Source: JAUZPB01 sp050262615 (GTDB taxonomy: Bacteria > Bacteroidota > Ignavibacteria > Ignavibacteriales > SURF-24). Taken from it: 28,799 nucleotides of DNA. Of the stretch, positions 15,928 through 23,880 are shown in pieces. The position numbers were made by a program, and so were the translations under genes. Each line of letters opens with the position of its first letter. Within the stretch, counting starts at the first letter, position 1. The notes under the pieces are model-generated. The model did no database searches. It was given only the letters and a program-made list of their open reading frames with translations, and was not told where the DNA came from. The DNA is taken from contig JBLNEL010000171.1 in assembly GCA_050262615.1 (NCBI GenBank), forward strand, positions 1 through 28,799. Direction: 5' to 3'.

Positions 15928-17094
15928 ATGCCTTATCTGATAAATAGAATAGCAATTAATAATATTGCTCTATATATTTTCACAATATTGTTTTTCGCTG
16001 CTCCGCTTATAGTTTGCCCTCAGGAGCCTTCAGCTGAATCCCTTAAACCTGGACAAATCAAGACAAATCTTTACTATAAAGAAATGGAAGTCAGATTCAG
16101 TAATAAAAACATAAAACTGGCAGGCACGCTTTCGATTCCTTTTTCTCAGATGAAGCATCCGGCTGTAATACTTATCTCAGATAAAGGTGCACAGAAGCGC
16201 AACAATAATAATCAGGGATTTGAAATCTTCCGTATCCTTGCTGATAATTTAACACGCAATAACTTTGTCGTTCTGCGCCTTGATGACCGTGGAACCGGTG
16301 GCTCAGGCGGTAAGACTGAAAGCTCTTCTCTTAAAGATCTTTCTTCTGATATTTCTAAAGCTGTTAATTTTCTGAAGAGCAGACCTGAAGTGGATCCAGA
16401 ACATATTGGGCTATTAGGTCATGGACAAGGAGGCTTAATTGCCGCTATGACTGCTGCATCAAACCCTGGTGATATTGATTTTATAATTTTAAGCTCAACC
16501 GGCGTACTCCCTGAAGATAAACTACTTGTAGCAGAGTTTAAGAACCTTTTAAGTTCTGAAGGCAGAAGCAATGAGTTTATTCAAAGCTATATTCAGGCTC
16601 TTCAGAAGTATTTTGATTTGGTTAGATCAGGAATTTCTAAAGGACTAATAAAAACAAAACTTTACCAGTACATATTAAATAACTATGATAAAATGCCAGC
16701 CCCTATAAAGCGTGAATTTCCGAAAAAAATTAAATATGCAAAGACTTCAACAGATAGAATTTTTAAAGAGACTTATACAAGTAATCTCAAGGACTTTTTG
16801 AACATTGATCCAATAGGTATTTTTCAGAATATTAAGTGCCCTGTTCTTGCTGTATTTGGAGGTAAAGATATTGAGGTTACAGCTGATGAAAATAAGGCAG
16901 CATTAACTGAAGCATTAAACAAAGGCGGAAACAAAGCTCTAAGTATACGAGTTTTCCCTGATGCTAATCACCTTTTTCAGACAGCAGAAACTGGCAGTAA
17001 ACAGGAGTATCCGCAGCTTAAAAAGGATTTTCTTCCAGGTTATATTGACTGCCTGAATGAATGGTTGAGGGATCTTTTCCCTCAGGAAAATTGA
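15928..17094 (+). CDS. Exported alpha/beta-hydrolase-fold protein lacking the nucleophile serine (probable pseudoenzyme)
   Basis: This 388-residue protein aligns by eye along its whole hydrolase domain with its downstream neighbour (DDRGTGGSGG, SDISKAVNFLKSRPEVDPEHIGLLGH, NIKCPVLAVFGGKDIEV, FPDANHLFQTAETG). It begins with a hydrophobic export signal (residues 10-30) and lacks the N-terminal beta domain of the neighbour. The nucleophile elbow, which should read G-H-S-x-G, reads GHGQGG: residue 166 (codon gga at 16423-16425) is Gly instead of Ser. The region matching the neighbour's GSGPQNRDE is also altered (DKGAQKRNN), while the charge-relay Asp (GGKD) and His (DANH) are kept. The frame is intact over the full length, so this looks like a maintained non-catalytic paralogue rather than a decaying gene. 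An aggag seven bases from the ATG supports the start. Confidence 0.85.
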   Translation: MPYLINRIAINNIALYIFTILFFAAPLIVCPQEPSAESLKPGQIKTNLYYKEMEVRFSNKNIKLAGTLSIPFSQMKHPAVILISDKGAQKRNNNNQGFEIFRILADNLTRNNFVVLRLDDRGTGGSGGKTESSSLKDLSSDISKAVNFLKSRPEVDPEHIGLLGHGQGGLIAAMTAASNPGDIDFIILSSTGVLPEDKLLVAEFKNLLSSEGRSNEFIQSYIQALQKYFDLVRSGISKGLIKTKLYQYILNNYDKMPAPIKREFPKKIKYAKTSTDRIFKETYTSNLKDFLNIDPIGIFQNIKCPVLAVFGGKDIEVTADENKAALTEALNKGGNKALSIRVFPDANHLFQTAETGSKQEYPQLKKDFLPGYIDCLNEWLRDLFPQEN

Positions 17095-17099
17095 GTTCT

Positions 17100-17174
17100 G
17101 AAACATTCATTGCAGATTCATTTATTGCAGAAACATTTATTGCTGGGACATATATTGCTGAAACATTGAGCTAA
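17100..17174 (+). repeat. Degenerate 15-base tandem repeat after the pseudo-hydrolase gene
   Basis: Five imperfect copies of a unit like gaaacatttattgct lie at 17100-17114, 17115-17129, 17130-17144, 17145-17159 and 17160-17174, starting five bases after the stop codon. In the frame of the preceding gene the region stays open for 24 codons after its TGA, giving degenerate pentapeptides (KHSLQ, IHLLQ, KHLLL, GHILL) and then a TGA at 17167-17169. Confidence 0.7.
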
Positions 17175-17226
17175 TGAGTATTTATTTTTTGAAACAGTAA
17201 TCTGACAAGCAGTTATTTTATTGGAT

Positions 17227-17236
17227 TTATAACATT
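17227..17236. promoter_or_regulatory. Possible half-site related to the yceI palindrome
   Basis: The ten bases ttataacatt match the right ten positions of the 14-base palindrome at 13066-13079, 33 bases upstream of the second hydrolase start. The left half does not match. In AT-rich DNA this may be chance or a promoter element. Confidence 0.2.
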
Positions 17237-17268
17237 AACACTATTATAAATTTTCCGGAGCTGTTAAC

Positions 17269-18732
17269 ATGAAGTTTTTTAGGACTATCTCTTTAATTTT
17301 AACCTTTGCATTTTTCCTGGGCCCTTTTGAATTGCCTGCCCAGCAGAAAGACTCCTCTGAAAAACCAATATCAGGGTACTATAAAGGTTATATTGAAATA
17401 TTAGGACAGAAACTGAATATTGAAGTAAAATTTACCTCAGGTAAGGATTCCCTTAATGGAACAATTGATATCCCTCAGCAGGGAGCTCATGGCCTGGCAC
17501 TTTCTGAAATAAAATATGCGTCTCCTAAGATCCATTTTGAACTTCCTAACCCGGCGATGCCTGCAAGAGTAGCTATATTTGACGGCGAACTGAAAGACAG
17601 CACGGTTTCAGGCCAGTTTAAACAATTAGGTATGACCGGCGTATTTACATTAAAAATAGCTGAAGAAGTATTAGAGAAAGATGAACCTGTTCCATATAAA
17701 CAGGAAGAGGTAAGCTTTAAGAACGGCGATATAAAACTTGCAGGGACTTTAACCTATCCTGAGAGAAAAGGAAAATTTCCAGCTATAATAATGATAACCG
17801 GCAGCGGACCGCAAAATCGCGATGAAGAGCTCTTTGGCTTTAAGCCTTTTAAGATAATTGCTGATCACTTTACACGCGCTGGCTTTGCTGTACTTCGTTA
17901 TGATGACCGCGGCGTAGGCGGATCAACAGGAAGTACAAGAAATTCAACAACTGAGGATTTTGCCTCGGATGCATTATCTGCTGTTGAATTCCTGAAAACC
18001 CTGCCGGAAATTGACCCATTAAAAATTGGGCTATGCGGACATAGTGAGGGCGGCATTGTTGCTCCTCTTGCTGCTTCACGCTCAAATAACGTAGCCTTTA
18101 TCATTCTGATCTCAGGCACAGGTGTTACTGGGGAAGGCATAATTAAAGCTCAAACTCAGCTTTTAATGAAAGCCTCTGGTCAGACTGACCAGGCTATTGA
18201 AGAACAAATTAAACTTCAGCAGAAAATATTTAATGCCGTCAGAACAAACGAAGGCTGGGATGAAGTAAAAGCAATTATTTTTAAGGACATGGAAAAATCC
18301 TTCAACAGCCTTAGCGATGAAGTAAAAAAACAAATCCCTGATAAAGTAGTCTATATAAATAAAACCGTTGAAGCACAGATTGATGCTGAGCGCACCCCCT
18401 GGTTCCGGTACTTTATCGATTATGACCCTCTTCCTGCCCTTGAAAAAGTAAAGTGCCCGGTCCTTATGCTCTTTGGCCAAAAAGACCTCCAGGTGCCAAC
18501 TGAACTAAACAGGGACTGGATGATAAAGGCTCTTGAGAAAGGTGGTAATAAAAATTACACCGTAAAGGAATTTCCCGATGCCAATCACCTCTATATTAAA
18601 GCTGTAACCGGTGGGGCTGAAGAATATGCAACCCTTGAGAAAAAATTCGTTCCCGGCTTTCTTGATTTTATGACCGGCTGGCTGAAAAAACTGTATCCCG
18701 AGGTAACTGATACCGGCGCAGTCAAAAATTAA
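17269..18732 (+). CDS. Exported alpha/beta hydrolase (S33/esterase-like) with N-terminal beta domain
   Basis: A 487-residue secreted or periplasmic serine hydrolase. A signal peptide (residues 1 to about 25, ending ELPAQQ) is followed by a beta-rich domain (about 30-150, SGYYKGYIEILGQKLNIEV to GVFTLKI) and the hydrolase domain (about 155-480). The catalytic set is complete: nucleophile S259 in GHSEGG, Asp in FGQKDLQV, and His in DANHLY. The GSGPQNRDE loop after the first strands is characteristic of this esterase group. An alpha-helical cap is formed by about residues 300-380. The natural substrate is unknown; carboxylesters or acylated sugars are possible. It is the intact sister of the preceding gene, which has Gly in place of the nucleophile. 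An ggag sits before the ATG, and a strong terminator follows, so it could form a short transcript with the gene upstream or stand alone. Confidence 0.9.
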   Translation: MKFFRTISLILTFAFFLGPFELPAQQKDSSEKPISGYYKGYIEILGQKLNIEVKFTSGKDSLNGTIDIPQQGAHGLALSEIKYASPKIHFELPNPAMPARVAIFDGELKDSTVSGQFKQLGMTGVFTLKIAEEVLEKDEPVPYKQEEVSFKNGDIKLAGTLTYPERKGKFPAIIMITGSGPQNRDEELFGFKPFKIIADHFTRAGFAVLRYDDRGVGGSTGSTRNSTTEDFASDALSAVEFLKTLPEIDPLKIGLCGHSEGGIVAPLAASRSNNVAFIILISGTGVTGEGIIKAQTQLLMKASGQTDQAIEEQIKLQQKIFNAVRTNEGWDEVKAIIFKDMEKSFNSLSDEVKKQIPDKVVYINKTVEAQIDAERTPWFRYFIDYDPLPALEKVKCPVLMLFGQKDLQVPTELNRDWMIKALEKGGNKNYTVKEFPDANHLYIKAVTGGAEEYATLEKKFVPGFLDFMTGWLKKLYPEVTDTGAVKN

Positions 18733-18756
18733 TTATTAAAACTTAAAGTTTTCTTT

Positions 18757-18787
18757 AAAGCCGGTAATCTCTGCCGGCTTTTTTTTT
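18757..18787 (+). terminator. Intrinsic terminator of the second hydrolase gene
   Basis: Stem aaagccgg/ccggcttt (18757-18764 and 18774-18781) with a 9-base loop and a run of nine T's. It starts 25 bases after the stop codon, a textbook rho-independent terminator. Confidence 0.9.
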
Positions 18788-18873
18788 ATGCAATTATCAC
18801 TTCTTCTATTGTCAATTCTAAAATTATCATTTCTGCTCTTCTGAATTTATTCTATTTAAAAGGGTAAAAAATC

Positions 18874-18969
18874 ATGAACAGACTAATCTTTTTTTCCTTT
18901 ACGCCGATAATAGCCCTGTTATTTGTCATGCCAATCCAGGCAGGGCATAAGAACGATACGATTATTTAA
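18874..18969 (+). CDS. 31-codon signal-peptide-like ORF
   Basis: An ATG preceded by an aaaggg purine stretch opens a 31-codon frame that reads like a complete signal peptide: basic start MNR, a hydrophobic core (IIALLFVM), an AxA-like end (PIQAG), then HKNDTII and TAA. It lies between the terminator of the hydrolase gene and the M6-type protease gene, and it is in the same reading frame as the protease, 36 bases ahead of it. It may be a leader peptide, a small secreted peptide, or the remnant of an earlier gene start. No family is recognisable. Confidence 0.35.
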   Translation: MNRLIFFSFTPIIALLFVMPIQAGHKNDTII

Positions 18970-19005
18970 GACAAAGAAAAGCTTTCTGTAACAATAAGAC
19001 TGTTT

Positions 19006-21141
19006 ATGTTAAGGTCTATATATTTTTTATTCTTTTTATGCATTTTTGCCCTGAATTCAATAAATGCACAAGATTTTTCGATAACTGATCATAAAATTGT
19101 TTGCGGCGGAGAAGAAAATCATTCTTCTAAGACTTCCCTTTCAAAGACACTGGGTTTTCCAATGCTCCCTTTACAGGGAACAGTTAAAATGCTGGTTGTT
19201 TACTGCAAGTTTAAGGATGACCAGTTCGATTACAGCCCTTTTACCGATCTTTGGCCATCTTCGCTTCAGGGTCTTCCGGAGTGGACAAATAAGACTATTT
19301 CGCCACAGGTACTAAGTAAATACCCCGATCCTAGTATAAGCGGATATTTTCATGAAATGTCAGGCGGAAAGCTTAACATTATTGGCGACGTTTGTCCAAT
19401 AGTCTACGTCCCTCAGCATGAAGAGACTTACTATTACAGTAATGCCGGCAAAAACCTTAGTTTTCTCAGCCGTGAAATTATTGATGGCATCGATAAATAC
19501 GTTAATTTTGCAGATTATGACAATAACAAAGACGGAATTGTTGACATGATCGCAATCTGCTTCCGAAGTGTTAAGGATTTCGGAAAACTTGATCCAAGAT
19601 GGGGCAGATATCAGGGAGCCGCCTCGCTTAGCGGAAGCTATACAAGATTTGATAATCTGGATGGCTATCCAGGCAGCGGCATTGCAGAACTAATAAAAGA
19701 CGGAGTAAAGATCAGACCCGGATTCGGGGGCTCAGGCACAATACAAAATAATATTTATGACCCGGACGGCCAGCTGCCTATAATTGATCACGAGATCGGC
19801 CACTACTTCTTCGGATATGCCTTTAATGGGAATCTTCACCTCCCTGGCACACACCACCATGGTCTTATGGATACAAATGGCGGCGGCGGAGTTATGAATG
19901 CTTTCGAAAGAGAGCTTCTTGGCTGGGTATCTCCTCAGCTATTAAGCGGTGACCAGAATGGACTTGTAATTAAGGATGCCTTGCTTGATAAAGATATCTA
20001 TAAAATAAAAAGCCCTACGGGCTCTTATTATATTGAAAACCATGAACGACGAAGTTATTATGAAAGCTCATGGAAATTCTATAACAAAGGCAGTTTAATG
20101 GCTCCCGGAAAAGGTATCACAATTACAAAAGTAAATAGTGGGAATTCTTTAAGATATATTGATATTAAGGCAGCCAGCGGAAGATGGGACTGGAAATCAC
20201 AGAATGGAATTTACCTCTACCCTTTCGAAAAGCTTTCTCCTAATCCCGAAAACGGATTAGATGAGCTTGCTTTGTCCGGTGTCGCCACAACAGCAGGAAT
20301 AAAAAATAGTCCAAATTATCTTGGCAGTTCAACAGATTACTTTGATTTTGGTTATAATCAGGTCTTTTCGCCCTGCAGTAACCCCAGGGTTGAGTCTGAT
20401 GCTTCATTTGCACTTGAACTAAAGGGCTATTCGGATGGGCATATGAAGGTTGACCTTTATTTTTCCAATCCGCTTAAAGGCAGTCCATCAAAACCTCAGG
20501 ATGTTAAGGCAAGTATGAATTTGCGTAACCACCCGGTGCTTTCCTGGATTCCTAATTCAGAGAAAGATGTTGTATCAGACGGGGGTTATAAAATATACAG
20601 GGCTTTTGGGAATGATAATCAGCCATCGTTAACAGAATACCAGCTAATTGCAACTGTAAAGCATGTAAATCAAAATCCGGTTCAGAGCTTTGAGGATTCC
20701 ACAAGTTCATTTGGTCTAACAGGTTCTTCAGCTGCTTCTGTAAAACTTTTCTATAAGGTTTCAGCTTTTGATAACACATTTCTTGAATCGGTTATGTCGG
20801 ATAGTGCCATGATAATCGATACCACAGCAAACCACAGAGTCTCATCCTCTGGAGGCAGCGCTGCCGGTATACTGCCATATGCAGACGAACTTATCAACAA
20901 TTATCCTAATCCTTTTAACCCTTCAACCCAGATTAACTATAGTCTGAAGCTTGGAGGAGTAGTTACTCTTGAAATCTTTGATATGCTCGGCAGGAAAGTC
21001 ACTGACCTGGTCAATGAAGTGCAGTCTCCCGGAAAACACAGTGTAAAATTCGATGCCGGCAATTTCCCCAGCGGAACTTACATCTACCGCATAAGATGCG
21101 GCAGCTATACTGAAAGCAAGAAAATGATGCTAGTTAAATAA
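19006..21141 (+). CDS. Secreted M6-like metalloprotease with T9SS C-terminal sorting domain
   Basis: This 711-residue protein has a signal peptide (about residues 1-21, ending SINA before QDFS). The M6/immune-inhibitor-A-like catalytic region (about 55-430) includes KMLVVYCKF, GYFHEMSGGKLNI and the zinc motif HEIGHYFFG (H262, E263, H266). The following residues do not give the standard HExxHxxGxxH spacing (the Gly is one place late), so the third ligand may lie in the LHLPGTHHHG stretch. A fibronectin-III-like domain follows (about 490-615, PSKPQDVKAS ... YKIYRAFGN). Then comes a type A Por secretion domain (about 631-711) with NNYPNPFNPST and the terminal KKMMLVK, which directs export by type IX secretion to the cell surface or medium. 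Target proteins are unknown; nutrient scavenging is a reasonable guess. No clear Shine-Dalgarno precedes the ATG. Confidence 0.9.
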   Translation: MLRSIYFLFFLCIFALNSINAQDFSITDHKIVCGGEENHSSKTSLSKTLGFPMLPLQGTVKMLVVYCKFKDDQFDYSPFTDLWPSSLQGLPEWTNKTISPQVLSKYPDPSISGYFHEMSGGKLNIIGDVCPIVYVPQHEETYYYSNAGKNLSFLSREIIDGIDKYVNFADYDNNKDGIVDMIAICFRSVKDFGKLDPRWGRYQGAASLSGSYTRFDNLDGYPGSGIAELIKDGVKIRPGFGGSGTIQNNIYDPDGQLPIIDHEIGHYFFGYAFNGNLHLPGTHHHGLMDTNGGGGVMNAFERELLGWVSPQLLSGDQNGLVIKDALLDKDIYKIKSPTGSYYIENHERRSYYESSWKFYNKGSLMAPGKGITITKVNSGNSLRYIDIKAASGRWDWKSQNGIYLYPFEKLSPNPENGLDELALSGVATTAGIKNSPNYLGSSTDYFDFGYNQVFSPCSNPRVESDASFALELKGYSDGHMKVDLYFSNPLKGSPSKPQDVKASMNLRNHPVLSWIPNSEKDVVSDGGYKIYRAFGNDNQPSLTEYQLIATVKHVNQNPVQSFEDSTSSFGLTGSSAASVKLFYKVSAFDNTFLESVMSDSAMIIDTTANHRVSSSGGSAAGILPYADELINNYPNPFNPSTQINYSLKLGGVVTLEIFDMLGRKVTDLVNEVQSPGKHSVKFDAGNFPSGTYIYRIRCGSYTESKKMMLVK

Positions 21142-21509
21142 AAATTAAGTCAGCCGGGCAAATATTTTTCACTTATTCGTCCCTCTTGTAGAAAATAATG
21201 CAGTGATTCAAAGATAATTCCAGCAAGCACTCCTGAATTTCTCCTCCGAACTTAAAAAACATCTGGTATTTATAAAAAATCCGAAGCTATTTTGCTTCGG
21301 GTTACTTATATTATTGTAGAACTTACATTTCAGGCAAATCGGATATTAAAAACTTATACAAAGAATTTTACTAATGACTTAAGTATTTATTTTTATTATA
21401 TTTGTTCCACTTTAATAAATTGCCAAAATATATTCGAACGAGCCATACGGCTCTCTTTAAGTGTGTAAATAACAGATTCATTAATATATAGATCAAAGAA
21501 TAATAATTA
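21142..21509. other. Intergenic region between the T9SS protease gene and rnpB
   Basis: No ORF is credible here. It contains a hairpin at 21281-21300 whose T-run lies on the minus strand, a short hairpin gagcc/ggctc (21440-21444 and 21449-21453), and a TAnnTTTG match (tatatttg, 21397-21404), the Bacteroidota-type -7 element. It has no convincing -33 partner and lies about 110 bases before the RNA. The rnpB promoter is expected in the AT-rich 60 bases before 21510 but cannot be placed securely. Confidence 0.4.
21274..21300 (-). terminator. Minus-oriented hairpin with T-run, no matching gene
   Basis: Stem ccgaagc/gcttcgg (21281-21287 and 21294-21300) with a 6-base loop; the A-run at 21274-21279 becomes a T-run on the minus strand. 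On the plus strand no T-run follows, although it could still protect the 3' end of the protease transcript. No minus-strand gene is visible to its right. Confidence 0.5.
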
Positions 21510-22025
21510 AGAGTAATTCAGATTGGGTAATTGCTGCTTTTTAATTTTAAAGGCGGAGGAAAGTCCGAACTCCACAGAACAAAGTGCCGGGTAACACCCG
21601 GGAATCAGGCTGGGCAACCTCCTGGTTACGGAAAGTGCCACAGAAAAAATACCGTCCTGGTTTTACCGGGATAAGGGTGAAAAGGCAGGGTAAGAGCCTA
21701 CCGCTCCGGTAGTGATACCGGGGGTCCTGAAATGTAAATTATATTTACTTTCAGGATTATTTACCGCCTTTACCGGCTGTAAATAACATGGTAAACCCCA
21801 CTTGGAGCAAGATCAAATAGGGAAAGCTTTCCCGGCTTCTGTATCTCTATGCAGAATGCCTGACTAAATATTAGTCTTCAGGGATCAGAGTTGTTCGCTC
21901 TGAATGCTTTTCGGGTAGATCGCTTGAGGTTCCGGAGTAATCCGGGATCCAGATAAATAATTACCTGCCGGTTTCTTTTTTGATACCGGTATACAGAATT
22001 CGGCTTACAGATCTGATTCTACTCT
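21510..22025 (+). ncRNA. rnpB: RNase P RNA (class A), enlarged
   Basis: This is the catalytic RNA of RNase P, which trims tRNA 5' leaders. Universally conserved blocks are present in order: gaggaaagtccgaactcc, agtgccacagaaa..accg, agggtgaaaaggcaggg, taagagcctaccg, ggtaaacccca, ggagcaagatcaaatag, and acagaattcggcttacag. Helix P4 is supported by covariation: gtccgaa pairs with ttcggct where many bacteria have CCGGG/CCCGG. P1 can form between agagta..tcagat (21510-21523) and atctga..tactct (22011-22025), followed at once by a long T-run. A GNRA hairpin (ccggta-gtga-taccgg) is at 21706-21721. At about 516 nucleotides it is longer than the usual 350-420. Extra hairpins lie at 21725-21756, 21757-21786, 21837-21856, 21859-21882 and 21885-21903. 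The ends are set by P1 and could be off by several bases. Confidence 0.95.
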
Positions 22026-22065
22026 TTTTTTATTTTCCTTTTTCTAGTTGTGCGGAATAATTAAA

Positions 22066-23793
22066 ATGTTAAAAAAACGTTGGAAACTTAGAGACAAAGC
22101 TGATGAATACAAAATTAAGTCTTTAGCCGATTCTTTAAATATTTCTGCTATTTTGGCAAACCTCCTGATACAAAGAAATATTGCGAATTTTCATCAGGCT
22201 AAAGCCTACTTCCGGCCTTCTATAGAAGACCTGCACGATCCCTATCTTATGAACGGCATGCAGGAGGCTTCACTAAGACTAATTAAAGCTATTACTTCCA
22301 ACGAACTTATCACTATTCATGGTGATTATGATGTAGATGGGACCTGTGCAGCGGCACTTATGTATCTTTTCTTAAAAGAGCTGGGTGCTGTGGCTGAAAT
22401 CTATATTCCTAACCGTTTGACAGAAGGCTATGGCCTTTCTAAGTCAGGCATAGAATTTATTAAAAGCAAAGGCACATCTTTAATTATCACTGTCGACTGC
22501 GGTATTACAGCAGTTGAAGAGACTGCATTGGCAAAGTCACTTGGAATGGATATGATCATTTGTGACCACCATCAGCCGGGAAGTGTAATTCCGGAGGCTT
22601 TTGCTGTGCTCGATCCTTTGAAACCAGGCTGCAATTACCCTTTTAAATATCTCTCTGGAGCAGGCGTTGCCTTTAAGCTTGCTCAGGCTGTCAGTGAAAG
22701 GATCGGCAAAAGAGAACTACCGCTGAAATATCTCGACCTTGTTGCAATTGCAGGTGCTGCCGACATCGTGGCTCTTGAAGATGAGAACCGCGTGCTTGTA
22801 AGAAAAGGACTTGAACTTGTAAATCTTTCACCCCGCCCTGGCATTGCTGCACTGATAAGAAGTGCCGGCATGGAGCCAGGCAACCTTACAGCAGGACACG
22901 TAGTCTTTACAATTGCCCCCAGAATTAATGCTGTTGGCAGAATGGGAGATGCAATTCGTGCTGTGGACTTGTTTATTACTGAAGATCCGGCAGAAGCTGC
23001 AAGGTTAGCTCAGGTTTTAGAGGGTGAAAATTATGAAAGAAGAAAGATCGATGAACTAACCTATTCACATGCAATCGACCTGGTGGAAAATTCAGTGGAC
23101 CTGGATGAGGACCTTGCTATTGTCCTTCATGAGGAGAACTGGCACCCCGGCGTTATTGGAATAGTCGCTTCAAGATTGGTCGAGAAATACTACCGCCCTA
23201 CTGTCATGCTTACTACAGTCGATGGTGTGGCAAAAGGCTCTGCAAGAAGCATCGCCGGCTTTAATATCTATGAAGCCTTAAAGCAATGTGAAGGTGTGCT
23301 TCTGCAGTTTGGCGGACATGAAGCCGCAGCAGGACTGGCACTTGAACTTGAGAAGATTCCTGAGTTTAAGGAAAAATTTAATCAGATAGTAAAAAATTCG
23401 GTAAAATCAGATGATGTATCACCTGAGATTCTGGCCGACACAAAGATCGCGCTTTCCGACCTGACACCAAAATTCATCAGAATACTTGAGGAGTTTGCTC
23501 CATTTGGTCCGCAAAATATGCGCCCGGTTTTCCTGATAGAAAATGTCCAGGTAACTAATCCTCCAAGAATTGTAGGGTCCAACCATATAATTCTTGCAAT
23601 TAAACAGGATGGCTGCGACAGGATCTTTGATGCCATCGGCTTTAACCTTGGTTACTTCGCCTCGCAGATTGATAAAGATAAAAATTTAGTTGATATTGTA
23701 TTTACTATTGAAAAAACTATGCGCGACGGCAGAAGTTTCCCTCAGCTGAGAATAAAAGATATGAGAGTAAAGCTTTTAAGCGAAAATAATTAA
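22066..23793 (+). CDS. recJ: Single-stranded-DNA-specific 5'-3' exonuclease RecJ
   Basis: RecJ degrades single-stranded DNA from the 5' end during recombination and mismatch or excision repair. The DHH phosphoesterase motifs are intact: GDYDVDGTCAAALM near residue 88, VDCGIT, ICDHHQPG, and LVAIAGAADIVAL. The DHHA1 domain (HPGVIGIVASRLVEKY, GSARSIAGFN, QFGGHEAAAG) and the C-terminal OB-like domain (FAPFGPQNMRPVF) follow. The frame extends upstream to a TTG at 22048, but the ATG at 22066 has a GGA nine bases away and starts just before the conserved RWKLRDK, so I use it (575 residues, normal length). It begins about 40 bases after the end of rnpB, beyond its T-run. Downstream are yebC, ruvC and ruvA, forming a DNA repair neighbourhood. 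Confidence 0.95.
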   Translation: MLKKRWKLRDKADEYKIKSLADSLNISAILANLLIQRNIANFHQAKAYFRPSIEDLHDPYLMNGMQEASLRLIKAITSNELITIHGDYDVDGTCAAALMYLFLKELGAVAEIYIPNRLTEGYGLSKSGIEFIKSKGTSLIITVDCGITAVEETALAKSLGMDMIICDHHQPGSVIPEAFAVLDPLKPGCNYPFKYLSGAGVAFKLAQAVSERIGKRELPLKYLDLVAIAGAADIVALEDENRVLVRKGLELVNLSPRPGIAALIRSAGMEPGNLTAGHVVFTIAPRINAVGRMGDAIRAVDLFITEDPAEAARLAQVLEGENYERRKIDELTYSHAIDLVENSVDLDEDLAIVLHEENWHPGVIGIVASRLVEKYYRPTVMLTTVDGVAKGSARSIAGFNIYEALKQCEGVLLQFGGHEAAAGLALELEKIPEFKEKFNQIVKNSVKSDDVSPEILADTKIALSDLTPKFIRILEEFAPFGPQNMRPVFLIENVQVTNPPRIVGSNHIILAIKQDGCDRIFDAIGFNLGYFASQIDKDKNLVDIVFTIEKTMRDGRSFPQLRIKDMRVKLLSENN

Positions 23794-23880
23794 GCCGGAA
23801 ATACTGAACCGAAAGAGCTCAGTAAAACAACGTTTGTAACAGATTAAAAATATATAATTTAAAAAATAGGAGTAATAATA

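Noticed and set aside
21397..21404. TAnnTTTG (-7) promoter element for rnpB
   Set aside because: It is about 110 bases before the RNA's P1 helix and lacks a properly spaced upstream TTTG; not supported as the rnpB promoter.
22048..22065. TTG start extending RecJ by six residues
   Set aside because: The ATG at 22066 has a well-spaced GGA and starts next to the conserved RWKLRDK; the TTG lies close to the end of the rnpB T-run.
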